Assembly: GCA_040880025.1 (NCBI GenBank)
Contig: JBBDJD010000015.1
Span: 186,001 to 250,000 of the forward strand
Length of the DNA: 64,000 nucleotides
Origin: RCIO01 sp040880025
Lineage (GTDB): Bacteria; Pseudomonadota; Alphaproteobacteria; Rhizobiales; Rhizobiaceae
Direction: 5' to 3'
In this document: positions 43,198 to 50,957 of the stretch, piece after piece
Position numbering within the stretch: position 1 is the first letter of the stretch
Layout of the letters: the number at the start of each line of letters is the position of its first letter
Translations under genes and position numbers: made by a program
The notes under the pieces: generated by a model
Told to the model about the DNA's origin: nothing
The model's input: only the letters and a program-made list of their open reading frames with translations
The model's database searches: none

Positions 43198-43725
43198 ATG
43201 TACAAACTTCTCGCAGCTTCCGCACTTTCACTCGCTCTGCTTTCCGGCACCGCGATCGCACAAGTCAGCGTCGACGGGGGCGCAAGCGTTGATGTCGGCG
43301 ACACGAGCGCAAGCGGGTCCGCCAGCGGTTCGGCCGATAGCGGCGACGTGAACGCGGACGGAACTCTGAAACTTGGCGCCGCCGCCAATGTCGACGACGA
43401 AGTGGATGCGGACGCCGACGCTTCGGCGACGGCAGATGCTGACGTTGAGGCCGACACCGACGGGCTCGACACCGAGGCGACAGCTGCTGTTGGCGCCGAT
43501 GCCGAGATCAATGCGGTACTCGATGGCTTTGGTGACGATGCCAATGCATTCTTCACCGACGAGAGCCGCACCGAAATTCGCTCGGAAGCGGAAATCCAGG
43601 CAGCGTTCAATGCGCTGACCGAAGAGCAGCAGGCCTCGCTTCTGACAATCTGCGGCGAGGCTTCGGCTTCGGGTGCAGGCACATCGGGCAGCGCTGGTAT
43701 CTGTGCAGCGATCGAGGCTATGTGA
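43198..43725 (+). CDS. Acidic, Asp/Ala-rich secreted protein of unknown function
   Basis: A 175-residue protein opening with a clear signal peptide (MYKLLAASALSLALLSGTAIAQ). The start ATG 43198 has GGAG 7 bases upstream; ATG 43171, with a stronger GGGAGGGA, would add nine residues. The mature N-terminal half is low complexity (Ser/Gly then Asp/Ala runs such as DADASATADADVEAD), strongly acidic; the C-terminal half is helical (SEAEIQAAFNALTEEQQASLL) with two cysteines, Cys152 and Cys169, that could form a disulfide. Bounded by terminators on both sides, so monocistronic. No function recognised. Confidence 0.82.
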   Translation: MYKLLAASALSLALLSGTAIAQVSVDGGASVDVGDTSASGSASGSADSGDVNADGTLKLGAAANVDDEVDADADASATADADVEADTDGLDTEATAAVGADAEINAVLDGFGDDANAFFTDESRTEIRSEAEIQAAFNALTEEQQASLLTICGEASASGAGTSGSAGICAAIEAM

Positions 43726-43749
43726 TCTCAGCCTCAATCTGATGAACGA

Positions 43750-43777
43750 CCCGTCGCCGTCAGGGCGGCGGGTTTTT
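43750..43777 (+). terminator. Intrinsic terminator after the acidic secreted protein gene
   Basis: CCCGTCGCC-gtcag-GGCGGCGGG (one G-U pair) followed by TTTTT, 24 bp after the stop codon. Confidence 0.85.
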
Positions 43778-43800
43778 CAATGCAAACTGGGAAAACCGGA

Positions 43801-43875
43801 TGGTGGGCGCGACAGGGATTGAACCTGTGACCCCACCCGTGTGAAGGGTGTGCTCTCCCGCTGAGCTACGCGCCC
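43801..43875 (-). tRNA. tRNA-Val (anticodon CAC)
   Basis: A complete cloverleaf on the minus strand: acceptor GGGCGCG/CGCGCCC, D-arm GCTC/GAGC, anticodon stem CACCC/GGGTG with loop TTCACAC (anticodon CAC, reading GTG), T-arm ACAGG/CCTGT with TTCAATC, discriminator A and an encoded CCA. No intron or neighbour tRNA. Confidence 0.97.
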
Positions 43876-43951
43876 GGTATCCGTCGATCCAGCGAACGGT
43901 CGCGGGATATAAGGGGCGGCTATCCGGCAAGTCAAGAAGGGCGGGCGATGC

Positions 43952-44635
43952 TTAGCGCGCCGCCGCTTTCAACAGCCCTTCCGCAAGCTCCAGCGTCAGT
44001 TCGTCGAAGTGCGAAATGATGCGCGAGGGGTCGAATTCGCGGACGTGGCGGTCGGTGTAGCCGAAATCGACTGCGACCACCGGAATGCCAGCGGCTTTTG
44101 CCGTTTTGATGTCGGTTTCAGAATCGCCGACCATGATGGCGTTGGCCGGCTCGCCGCCAGCCGCTTCGATCGTGGAGGTCAGATGCCGCGGATCGGGTTT
44201 GCGGTAGGGAAAGCTGTCCTGGCCGCAAATCGCGCCGAACCAGGACTTGAGTCCGAGTTCGGACAGAAGACGCTGCGACATGCCCTCATATTTGTTGGTG
44301 CAAACGGCGAATTGGTAACCTGCCGCCGAAAAGCGTTCGAGCGCGGCGCCGACGCCGGGATAGGGCCGGGACTTGCCGGGCATATTGTCGGAGTAGTGCT
44401 CTACGAAGACGTTGAACAGTTCGGCCAGACGGGCGTTGTCGAGGGGTCTCTGCTTCGCGGCGAAAGCCCGCTCGATCATCACCTTGGCGCCCATGCCGAC
44501 GAAGCGACGCAAATCGGTGCTTGCGGCCGGTTCCATTCCAGCCCAGCCAAGGCTGTGATTGAGACTGTCGAGCAGATCGGGAGCCGTGTCGACCAGCGTT
44601 CCGTCCAGGTCGAATACGATAATCGGCGCGGCCAT
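43952..44635 (-). CDS. gph: Phosphoglycolate phosphatase
   Basis: A 227-residue HAD-superfamily phosphatase that removes 2-phosphoglycolate, a product of DNA repair and side reactions. The start ATG 44635 has GGGAGC upstream; the longer frame to 44785 is not conserved. HAD motifs: FDLDGTLVDTAPDLL with nucleophile Asp9, VCTNK (motif II Thr), KPDP (motif III Lys) and MVGDSETDIKTA (motif IV). It is divergent from rpiA with 140 bp between the starts. Confidence 0.92.
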   Translation of the reverse strand: MAAPIIVFDLDGTLVDTAPDLLDSLNHSLGWAGMEPAASTDLRRFVGMGAKVMIERAFAAKQRPLDNARLAELFNVFVEHYSDNMPGKSRPYPGVGAALERFSAAGYQFAVCTNKYEGMSQRLLSELGLKSWFGAICGQDSFPYRKPDPRHLTSTIEAAGGEPANAIMVGDSETDIKTAKAAGIPVVAVDFGYTDRHVREFDPSRIISHFDELTLELAEGLLKAAAR

Positions 44636-44775
44636 ATCTGCTCCCTCAATCAGGCGCCAAGCCGATAGCGCGTGCGCGGGATGGGGGCAAGTTGCCATCG
44701 ATGTCGGGAATGTTTTGGCGGCGCGGGGCAAAAATGCTACGAGCGCGGCGCGATTCTCATTTCGAAACACAATCC

Positions 44776-45474
44776 ATGAATGCACGTACGCTCAAGATCG
44801 AAGCCGCGCGCGCGGCACTGGCCCATGTCGAGGACGGCATGAAACTCGGCATCGGCTCGGGTTCGACGGCCGAGGAATTCGTGCGCCTTCTCGGTGACCG
44901 TGTCGCGGGAGGGCTGGATGTCGTCGGCGTGCCGACATCCGAACGCACCGCCGCGCTGTGCGGTGAACTCGGCGTGAAACTGGCGACGCTCGACGAGATT
45001 CCCGAACTCGATCTGGTGATCGACGGGGCCGACGAGATCGATGCGGAACTGACGCTGATCAAGGGCGGTGGCGGCGCGCTGCTGCGCGAAAAGATCGTGG
45101 CCGCTGCATCGCGGCGCATGATCGTGATCGCCGACAAGAGCAAGGTCGTTGCCCAGCTTGGCGCGTTTCCGCTTCCGATCGAGGTCAATCGATTCGGTTT
45201 GAAAGCCACGGATCTGGCGATCGCCAAGGCGTGCGACGGCCTCGGTCTTAACTGTGAACGGCGTTTACGGATGACGGGGGACGAGCCATTTGTTACAGAC
45301 GGCGGCCACTTGATCATCGACGCATCATTTGGCCGCATTCGGGATGCAAGAGCGCTTTCCGACGCTCTCCATGCCATTCCCGGCGTGGTCGAGCATGGTC
45401 TTTTTCTGGGGTTGGCGGATTTGGCGATCGTCGCCGCTGAAAGCGGAATCGAGACAATCACGGCCATCCGCTAA
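44776..45474 (+). CDS. rpiA: Ribose-5-phosphate isomerase A
   Basis: A 232-residue RpiA interconverting ribose-5-phosphate and ribulose-5-phosphate in the pentose phosphate pathway. GIGSGSTAEEF (phosphate site), VIDGADEID, and KGGGGALLREKIVAAAS with the catalytic Lys and Glu are all present; DGGHLIIDASF follows. The start ATG 44776 (MNARTLKIEAAR) is preferred over 44692. The DUF2059 gene follows after 18 bp. Confidence 0.96.
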   Translation: MNARTLKIEAARAALAHVEDGMKLGIGSGSTAEEFVRLLGDRVAGGLDVVGVPTSERTAALCGELGVKLATLDEIPELDLVIDGADEIDAELTLIKGGGGALLREKIVAAASRRMIVIADKSKVVAQLGAFPLPIEVNRFGLKATDLAIAKACDGLGLNCERRLRMTGDEPFVTDGGHLIIDASFGRIRDARALSDALHAIPGVVEHGLFLGLADLAIVAAESGIETITAIR

Positions 45475-45492
45475 TAGGGAGTTTTAGCTACA

Positions 45493-46044
45493 ATGTACCT
45501 GGCCATTCGCGCCCGTATCTGGATTACCGCTCTCGCTGCTTTGGCGATGATGTCGACTGCATCGGCACAGGATATTGCCGAGAGCCACCTCAAGGCTGCG
45601 CGCGGGGCGATCGTCGCTTTGACGGCGACCATGCAGTATGACGACATCCTGCCGCAAACTGCCCAGGTGCTGAAGCAGGACCTCATTCAGAAGAGTCCGG
45701 ACCTCGGTCAGATCATTACCCGGCTGGTCGATGAGGAGACGCTGGCGGTCGCGCCACGCCGCGGCGACCTGGAACGCGAGGCCGCAACCATCTACGCCAA
45801 GATATTCACGGAGCAGCAACTCAATGAGATGACCGAATTCTACCGGTCCGATACCGGCAAGAAGCTGCTTGAGGATGGCGGCCTGGTTGCGCGGCAGGTT
45901 CATGAGGCCGCTACTATCTGGCAGCGCGGCGTCGCGCGCGATCTGGCCCAGTCGGTCACGACAAAGCTGCAGGAGGTCATCGACGCCAACGCCGAGAAAT
46001 CGGCACCCGACGAGGAAGAGACGACCGAGCAAGTAAACCAGTAG
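45493..46044 (+). CDS. DUF2059 periplasmic protein
   Basis: A 183-residue protein with a signal peptide (ITALAALAMMSTASAQ). The helical DUF2059 domain covers about residues 75-145, with YAKIFTEQQLNEMTEFYRSDTGKKLL, the family hallmark (halves IFTEQQLNEM and FYRSDTGKKLL). The tail is acidic. Function unknown. Probably cotranscribed with rpiA and closed by a strong terminator. Confidence 0.88.
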   Translation: MYLAIRARIWITALAALAMMSTASAQDIAESHLKAARGAIVALTATMQYDDILPQTAQVLKQDLIQKSPDLGQIITRLVDEETLAVAPRRGDLEREAATIYAKIFTEQQLNEMTEFYRSDTGKKLLEDGGLVARQVHEAATIWQRGVARDLAQSVTTKLQEVIDANAEKSAPDEEETTEQVNQ

Positions 46045-46070
46045 GCGAGATCAATTTTTCGAAAGCCAAA

Positions 46071-46094
46071 GCCCGGCGGTTCCGCCGGGCTTTT
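46071..46094 (+). terminator. Intrinsic terminator after the DUF2059 gene
   Basis: GCCCGGCGG-tt-CCGCCGGGC, then TTTTCTTTT, preceded by AAA; 26 bp after the stop. Ends the rpiA-DUF2059 transcript before gor. Confidence 0.9.
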
Positions 46095-46167
46095 CTTTTG
46101 TGTCCCACGCGCCTAGATCGGGCCATCCGTCAAGCCGATACCAGCTCAGTCCCGGAGGCCCATCACC

Positions 46168-47562
46168 ATGGCCAGTTACGACTATGATCTTTTCGTCATC
46201 GGGGGCGGATCGGGAGGCGTGCGGGCAGGGCGTGTCGCCGCCTCGCTGGGCAAGAAGGTCGCGGTTGCGGAGGAATACCGGTTTGGCGGCACTTGCGTCA
46301 TCCGTGGATGCGTACCCAAGAAACTGTTCGTCTATGCGTCACAGTTCTCGGAACATTTCGAGGATTCCGCCGGCTACGGCTGGAGCGTGGACAATGCCCG
46401 TTTCGATTGGCCGACGCTGATCGCCAACAAGGACAGGGAAATCGCCAGGCTGGAGGCGGCCTATCGCTCAGGGCTCGCGAATGCCAAAGCCGAAATGATC
46501 GACAGCCGGGCGGAACTGGTCGACGACCACCGTGTCAGGATCGTTGCGGAAGATCGCGTGGTCAGCGCCGAAACGATCCTGATCGCGACAGGCGGGCGAC
46601 CCAATCCGCATGAGGCGCTGCCGGGCCACGAACTTTGCATCAATTCCAATGAAGCCTTCCACCTCTCAAACCTGCCGCGCAGCATAGCGATCGAGGGCGG
46701 CGGATATATCGCCGTCGAGTTCGCCAACATCTTCCACGGCCTCGGCGTGGATACGACCCTGATCTATCGCGGCAAGGAAATCCTCAACCGGTTCGACAGC
46801 GATCTGCGCCATTCGCTTCACGAGGAAATGGAGAACAAGGGTATCCGCATCCTGTGCCAGACCGTTATTCTTGGCGTGGACAAGCTGCCTGGCGGGGGAC
46901 TCGCCGCGCATTTGAATAGCGGCGACGCACTGGGCGTGGACCAGGTGATGCTGGCGCTCGGACGACAGCCAAACACCGAAAACCTCGGCCTCGAAGCGGC
47001 CGGCGTGGAGACCGGAAAGACCGGCGAGATCGTCGTAGACGACTATTCCAGGACCAATGTTCCCAATATCTACGCCATCGGCGACGTGACCAACCGGGTG
47101 CAGCTCACGCCTGTCGCGATCCATGAGGCGATGTGTTTCGTCGATACGGTGTTTCGCGGCAATCCGACCAGCCCCGATCACGACACGATTGCGACGGCCG
47201 TCTTCTCGCAACCCGAGATCGGCACCGTCGGCCTCTCCGAGGACCAGGCATCGGGCCAGTTCGACGATCTGGAAGTCTATCTCGCCCGGTTCCGGCCGAT
47301 GCGGCATACGCTGTCCGGCCGACAGGAGGGGATGGTCATGAAACTGGTCGTCGATGGCGCGACCCGTCGCGTTCTTGGCGCGCACATTCTGGGCCCCGAT
47401 GCGGGCGAGATGGCGCAATTGCTCGCGATCCCGATCAAGGCCAGGCTCGGCAAGGACGATTTCGACCGTGTCATGGCAGTCCATCCGACGGCGGCCGAGG
47501 AGCTGGTCACCATGTACCAGCCGACTTATCGAATCAGGAAAGGCGAGCGCGAAGCCGCCTGA
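46168..47562 (+). CDS. gor: Glutathione-disulfide reductase
   Basis: A 464-residue flavoprotein disulfide reductase keeping glutathione reduced with NADPH. FAD motif FVIGGGSGGVRAGR (residues 9-22), redox pair Cys43/Cys48 in GGTCVIRGCVPKKL, NADPH-binding IEGGGYIAVEFANIF near 176, second FAD motif YAIGDVTNRVQLTPVA, and the C-terminal HPTAAEE with His439 and Glu444. The GCVPKK form after the second cysteine is typical of glutathione reductase rather than lipoamide dehydrogenase. Confidence 0.97.
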   Translation: MASYDYDLFVIGGGSGGVRAGRVAASLGKKVAVAEEYRFGGTCVIRGCVPKKLFVYASQFSEHFEDSAGYGWSVDNARFDWPTLIANKDREIARLEAAYRSGLANAKAEMIDSRAELVDDHRVRIVAEDRVVSAETILIATGGRPNPHEALPGHELCINSNEAFHLSNLPRSIAIEGGGYIAVEFANIFHGLGVDTTLIYRGKEILNRFDSDLRHSLHEEMENKGIRILCQTVILGVDKLPGGGLAAHLNSGDALGVDQVMLALGRQPNTENLGLEAAGVETGKTGEIVVDDYSRTNVPNIYAIGDVTNRVQLTPVAIHEAMCFVDTVFRGNPTSPDHDTIATAVFSQPEIGTVGLSEDQASGQFDDLEVYLARFRPMRHTLSGRQEGMVMKLVVDGATRRVLGAHILGPDAGEMAQLLAIPIKARLGKDDFDRVMAVHPTAAEELVTMYQPTYRIRKGEREAA

Positions 47563-47568
47563 CGGCGG

Positions 47569-48510
47569 TCAGCCGGCAGCGCCCATCGTCATCGGTTCGC
47601 CTTTCAACAGCCAGGCGATGAATTGCGGCCACAGCGTTTTGGCAAAGCGCGATCGAAAGTAGCCGAGATGGCCGATGGGCTTTCCGTCAGCGTCTTCAGT
47701 TGACAGCCAGCGCACCTCCACCGGCGCATTCTCGTAATGCTTCATGAAAGCGCCCACCGCACGCGGGTTGCCCCAGGGATCGTCGGTCAGCCCGACGGCC
47801 AGAATCGGCGTCGTGACCGTGGCGAAGCGGGCGGTCTCCGGCAAGCCCGGATCTCCGAAGAAATAGTCGGGGTGGCGGCACCAGCGCGCCCAATCCCGGA
47901 AGCAGGAAGACGGCATCGGCTCGCCGACGCCAAGCCACCGCGGGATATCCCGAGACAGAAGCGAGACGGGAACGCCAACGAGATTCATGCGCGCCCATGC
48001 GGTGCGGTCGTCGAGCAAGCGGTGATAGCCGGTCATGGTCGCCACCATGCCGTAGCGCTCGAAACGGCCGGCGGCGCCGCACAGGCCGAGCGCCTGTCCG
48101 CCGAATGACTGGCCAACGCCGACCATTGCGTGGCCGGGCGCAACGCCATCCAGCGCCGCCATGGCCGCCGGCATGTCGACCAGCGCCCAGTCCTTGTAGT
48201 CGATCCGCCGCCGCCAGCCGTCCGGCCGCTTCGAGCCGCCCACGCCGCGATAATCATAGATGAGGGCCGCACGCGCGCCAGCTTCGACTGCTGCAATGGC
48301 AAAGGCCGCGTAGAGCTGGCGCGGCGCCGCGGTCGCGCCGGAGATGAGCACCAGCGGCGCGCCGCCGTCTCCTTCGAAGAGCGTGCCCGCCAGGGGAAAG
48401 CCATCGGGCGTCGGGATCGTGATTTCGCGGAAACGGACCGACCGGTCATTGCCTGCGGCATCCCGGTTCCGGCCCTCGGCGCCGGGGTTTCCTCGCGCTT
48501 TGTCCAGCAT
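47569..48510 (-). CDS. Alpha/beta hydrolase (COG4757-like)
   Basis: A 313-residue hydrolase. The start is uncertain between ATG 48510 and 48525. LVLISGATAAPRQLY holds the oxyanion site, the nucleophile Ser lies in GVGQSFGGQALGL, and the C-terminal DPWGNPRAV and GKPIGHLGYFR provide the acid and His. The family's substrate is unknown. A 16-bp palindrome 43 bp upstream, shared with the divergent gene, resembles a LiuR-type operator, hinting at control by acyl-CoA or branched-chain metabolism; that is inference. Confidence 0.85.
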   Translation of the reverse strand: MLDKARGNPGAEGRNRDAAGNDRSVRFREITIPTPDGFPLAGTLFEGDGGAPLVLISGATAAPRQLYAAFAIAAVEAGARAALIYDYRGVGGSKRPDGWRRRIDYKDWALVDMPAAMAALDGVAPGHAMVGVGQSFGGQALGLCGAAGRFERYGMVATMTGYHRLLDDRTAWARMNLVGVPVSLLSRDIPRWLGVGEPMPSSCFRDWARWCRHPDYFFGDPGLPETARFATVTTPILAVGLTDDPWGNPRAVGAFMKHYENAPVEVRWLSTEDADGKPIGHLGYFRSRFAKTLWPQFIAWLLKGEPMTMGAAG

Positions 48511-48552
48511 GGCATCGCTCCACACATTCCGTGTCGGGTGGAATCCTTACCA

Positions 48553-48568
48553 TTGACGTAAACGTCAA
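48553..48568. promoter_or_regulatory. 16-bp palindrome, LiuR-like operator
   Basis: TTGACGT-aa-ACGTCAA: perfect 7-bp arms, 43 bp upstream of the hydrolase start and 97 bp upstream of the cyclotransferase-like start. From memory it resembles operators of MerR-family LiuR regulators of branched-chain amino acid and fatty acid breakdown in proteobacteria. No such regulator is in the window. Confidence 0.6.
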
Positions 48569-48664
48569 AGTCAAGAAATTTGTTCTGAATTGAACAATTA
48601 TGGAATGCGAGAATTGCAGCACGTGCTGTTTTCGGCGCCGGTCGGCGACGCTAGTATCGAGGCC

Positions 48665-49291
48665 ATGGTAGCAATGACAGAGCAGGCGGTGGAACCGATG
48701 CGGGACGGGCTCGTCGCCTATTTCGGCTACGGTTCTCTGGTCAATCGCGCCACGCTGCGCACGGAGATCGTTTCGGCTGTCCCAGCGCGGCTCAAGGGAT
48801 GGCGGCGGCGCTGGCGACCAAGGCCGGACATGCCGGGATTTCCTGCCGCGCTCCTCACCGTCGAGGCGGACCCGGCCGCAGGCTGCGATGGATTGCTGGT
48901 CTTCGACAAACTCGACAACCTTGCCGCCGTCGACCAGCGTGAGGCCCGCTATCGGCGGGTCACTCTGACCCGCGATGCTCTGGAAACCAATGTCGAGTTG
49001 GCGGACGATTTCACTGCCTATGTCTATGTCGCGCAGGCGGAGCTCCCGCCGCATCGCGAGCCGCCGAACATTCTGCAATCCTATCTCGATGCGGTCATGC
49101 AGGGTTTCCTGACTGAGCACGGAGAAGCGGGATTGCGCCGTTTTGCGGCCGAAACGAATGATTTTCATATCCCCGTCCTGCGCGACCGCGCGCGGCCCAG
49201 ATATCCCCGTCACGTCCCGCTGAGTGCGGAGGAGGCTGGATTATTCGACCGCCTTCTGGACGAAATTGGCGCGTGTTTTGTTGAGGACTAG
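48665..49291 (+). CDS. Gamma-glutamylcyclotransferase-like protein
   Basis: A protein of about 208 residues with the cyclotransferase fold: VAYFGYGSLVNRATL near the N-terminus forms the glycine-rich YGSL substrate loop, GCDGLLVFDKLDNLAAVDQREA and ARYRRVTL follow, then YLDAVMQGFL. The start is ambiguous (TTG 48590, ATG 48605, 48665, 48674 or 48698); 48665 is a compromise. ChaC/GGCT enzymes split glutathione or gamma-glutamyl peptides, which would fit the nearby gor, but activity is not certain. Confidence 0.78.
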   Translation: MVAMTEQAVEPMRDGLVAYFGYGSLVNRATLRTEIVSAVPARLKGWRRRWRPRPDMPGFPAALLTVEADPAAGCDGLLVFDKLDNLAAVDQREARYRRVTLTRDALETNVELADDFTAYVYVAQAELPPHREPPNILQSYLDAVMQGFLTEHGEAGLRRFAAETNDFHIPVLRDRARPRYPRHVPLSAEEAGLFDRLLDEIGACFVED

Positions 49292-49419
49292 CCGGGGCGT
49301 TTTAGGGCGAAAGCGTCTGGAACAGGTGATAGCGTTCCTGTATAGAGCCGCATCCCCGCCCATAGAGCGGCCCGAAATCCGCGCAAGCGACGCGCGGACC
49401 AGTCAGTACCGGTGTTGAT

Positions 49420-50793
49420 ATGAAGACGTGGTCTCCGAATTCCTGGCGCGGCAAACTGATCCAGCAGGTTCCGGCCTATCCGGACGCCGATGCGCTTGCC
49501 GAAACGGAACGACATCTGGCGACCTATCCGCCGCTGGTGTTTGCAGGCGAGGCGCGCAAGCTGAAACGGCAGCTTGCAACAGTCTCTGCCGGTGACGCTT
49601 TTCTTCTCCAGGGCGGTGATTGCGCCGAAAGCTTTGCCGAGCACGGCGCGGACAATATCCGCGACTTCTTCCGCGTGTTCCTGCAGATGGCCGTCGTCCT
49701 CACCTTCGCCGGCTCGCAGCCGGTCGTGAAGGTCGGCCGTATCGCCGGCCAGTTCGCCAAGCCGCGCTCGTCGGACAATGAGACCAAGGATGGCGTCACG
49801 CTGCCCAGCTACCGTGGCGACATCATCAACGGCATCGAATTCGACGAGAAGTCGCGGGTTCCCGATCCGGCGCGGCAGGAAATGGCCTACCGCCAGTCGG
49901 CGGCGACGCTGAACCTGCTGCGGGCTTTCGCGCAGGGCGGATTCGCGTCGCTCGAGAACGTGCATCAATGGATGCTGGGCTTTGTCGCCGACAGCCCGCA
50001 GTCGGAACGCTACGAGGCGCTGGCCAACCGCATCTCGGAGACCATCGACTTCATGAGCGCGGTCGGCATCACGTCGGAAACCAATTTCGCGCTGCGCGAG
50101 ACGGATTTCTATACCAGCCATGAAGCGTTGCTGCTCGGCTACGAGGAGGCGCTGACGCGTGTCGATTCCACCTCCGGCGACTGGTACGCCACGTCCGGCC
50201 ACATGATCTGGATCGGCGACCGCACACGCCAGCCCGATCATGCCCACATCGAATATTGCCGCGGCATCAAGAACCCGCTCGGCCTGAAATGCGGTCCGTC
50301 GCTGACGCCGGACGGGCTCATCGAATTGATCGACCTGCTCAATCCCGATAACGAGCCCGGCCGCCTGACGTTGATCGCGCGCTTCGGCGCCGACAAGGTC
50401 GGGGATCATCTGCCAAAGCTGGTGCGCGCCGTGGAGGAGGAAGGCCGCAAGGTTGTGTGGTCATGCGATCCCATGCATGGCAACACGATCACCGCGGCCG
50501 GCTACAAGACGCGGCCATTCGACCGCATTCTCAAGGAAGTTCAGAGCTTCTTCGAGGTGCACCGGGCCGAGGGCACGCATCCGGGCGGCATCCATGTCGA
50601 GATGACCGGCAAGAACGTGACCGAGTGCACAGGTGGTGCGCGCGCCATTCGCGACGAGGAACTGCAGGACCGCTACCACACTCATTGCGATCCACGGCTC
50701 AATTCCGAGCAGGCGCTTGAATTGGCCTTCCTGATCTCGGATCTGTTGAAGAAGCAGTTGCCAAAGGCCGCGAAGAAGGCCGTCAACGCCTGA
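49420..50793 (+). CDS. 3-deoxy-7-phosphoheptulonate synthase, class II
   Basis: A 457-residue plant-type (class II) DAHP synthase, first enzyme of the shikimate pathway, condensing PEP and erythrose-4-phosphate. Landmarks: WSPNSWRGKLIQQVPAYPD at the start, FLLQGGDCAESFAEH near 67, KVGRIAGQFAKPRS near 105, and VWSCDPMHGNT with GGIHVEMTGKNVTECTGG toward the end (metal and substrate residues). Typical length for the class. It is monocistronic, 128 bp after the preceding gene. Confidence 0.97.
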   Translation: MKTWSPNSWRGKLIQQVPAYPDADALAETERHLATYPPLVFAGEARKLKRQLATVSAGDAFLLQGGDCAESFAEHGADNIRDFFRVFLQMAVVLTFAGSQPVVKVGRIAGQFAKPRSSDNETKDGVTLPSYRGDIINGIEFDEKSRVPDPARQEMAYRQSAATLNLLRAFAQGGFASLENVHQWMLGFVADSPQSERYEALANRISETIDFMSAVGITSETNFALRETDFYTSHEALLLGYEEALTRVDSTSGDWYATSGHMIWIGDRTRQPDHAHIEYCRGIKNPLGLKCGPSLTPDGLIELIDLLNPDNEPGRLTLIARFGADKVGDHLPKLVRAVEEEGRKVVWSCDPMHGNTITAAGYKTRPFDRILKEVQSFFEVHRAEGTHPGGIHVEMTGKNVTECTGGARAIRDEELQDRYHTHCDPRLNSEQALELAFLISDLLKKQLPKAAKKAVNA

Positions 50794-50957
50794 CAGGCGA
50801 CCGAAACGGCGACAAATTTCGGCATTCCGGCCGCGCAGTCATGCCCGCTGTGCGAATGTCCGGTCTTTACCGTTTGTTTGCCCTAATTTCGGGATTCCAG
50901 CATTCGCCCAGTGGCCCCGCGCTTGTAGAAGGCGGTTTTTAATATCATCCGCTTCAA

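Noticed and set aside
43280..43480. Repetitive DNA in the acidic protein gene read as a tandem-repeat or CRISPR-like array
   Set aside because: The units are irregular and explained by Asp/Ala and Ser/Gly coding bias; there are no constant repeats with spacers.
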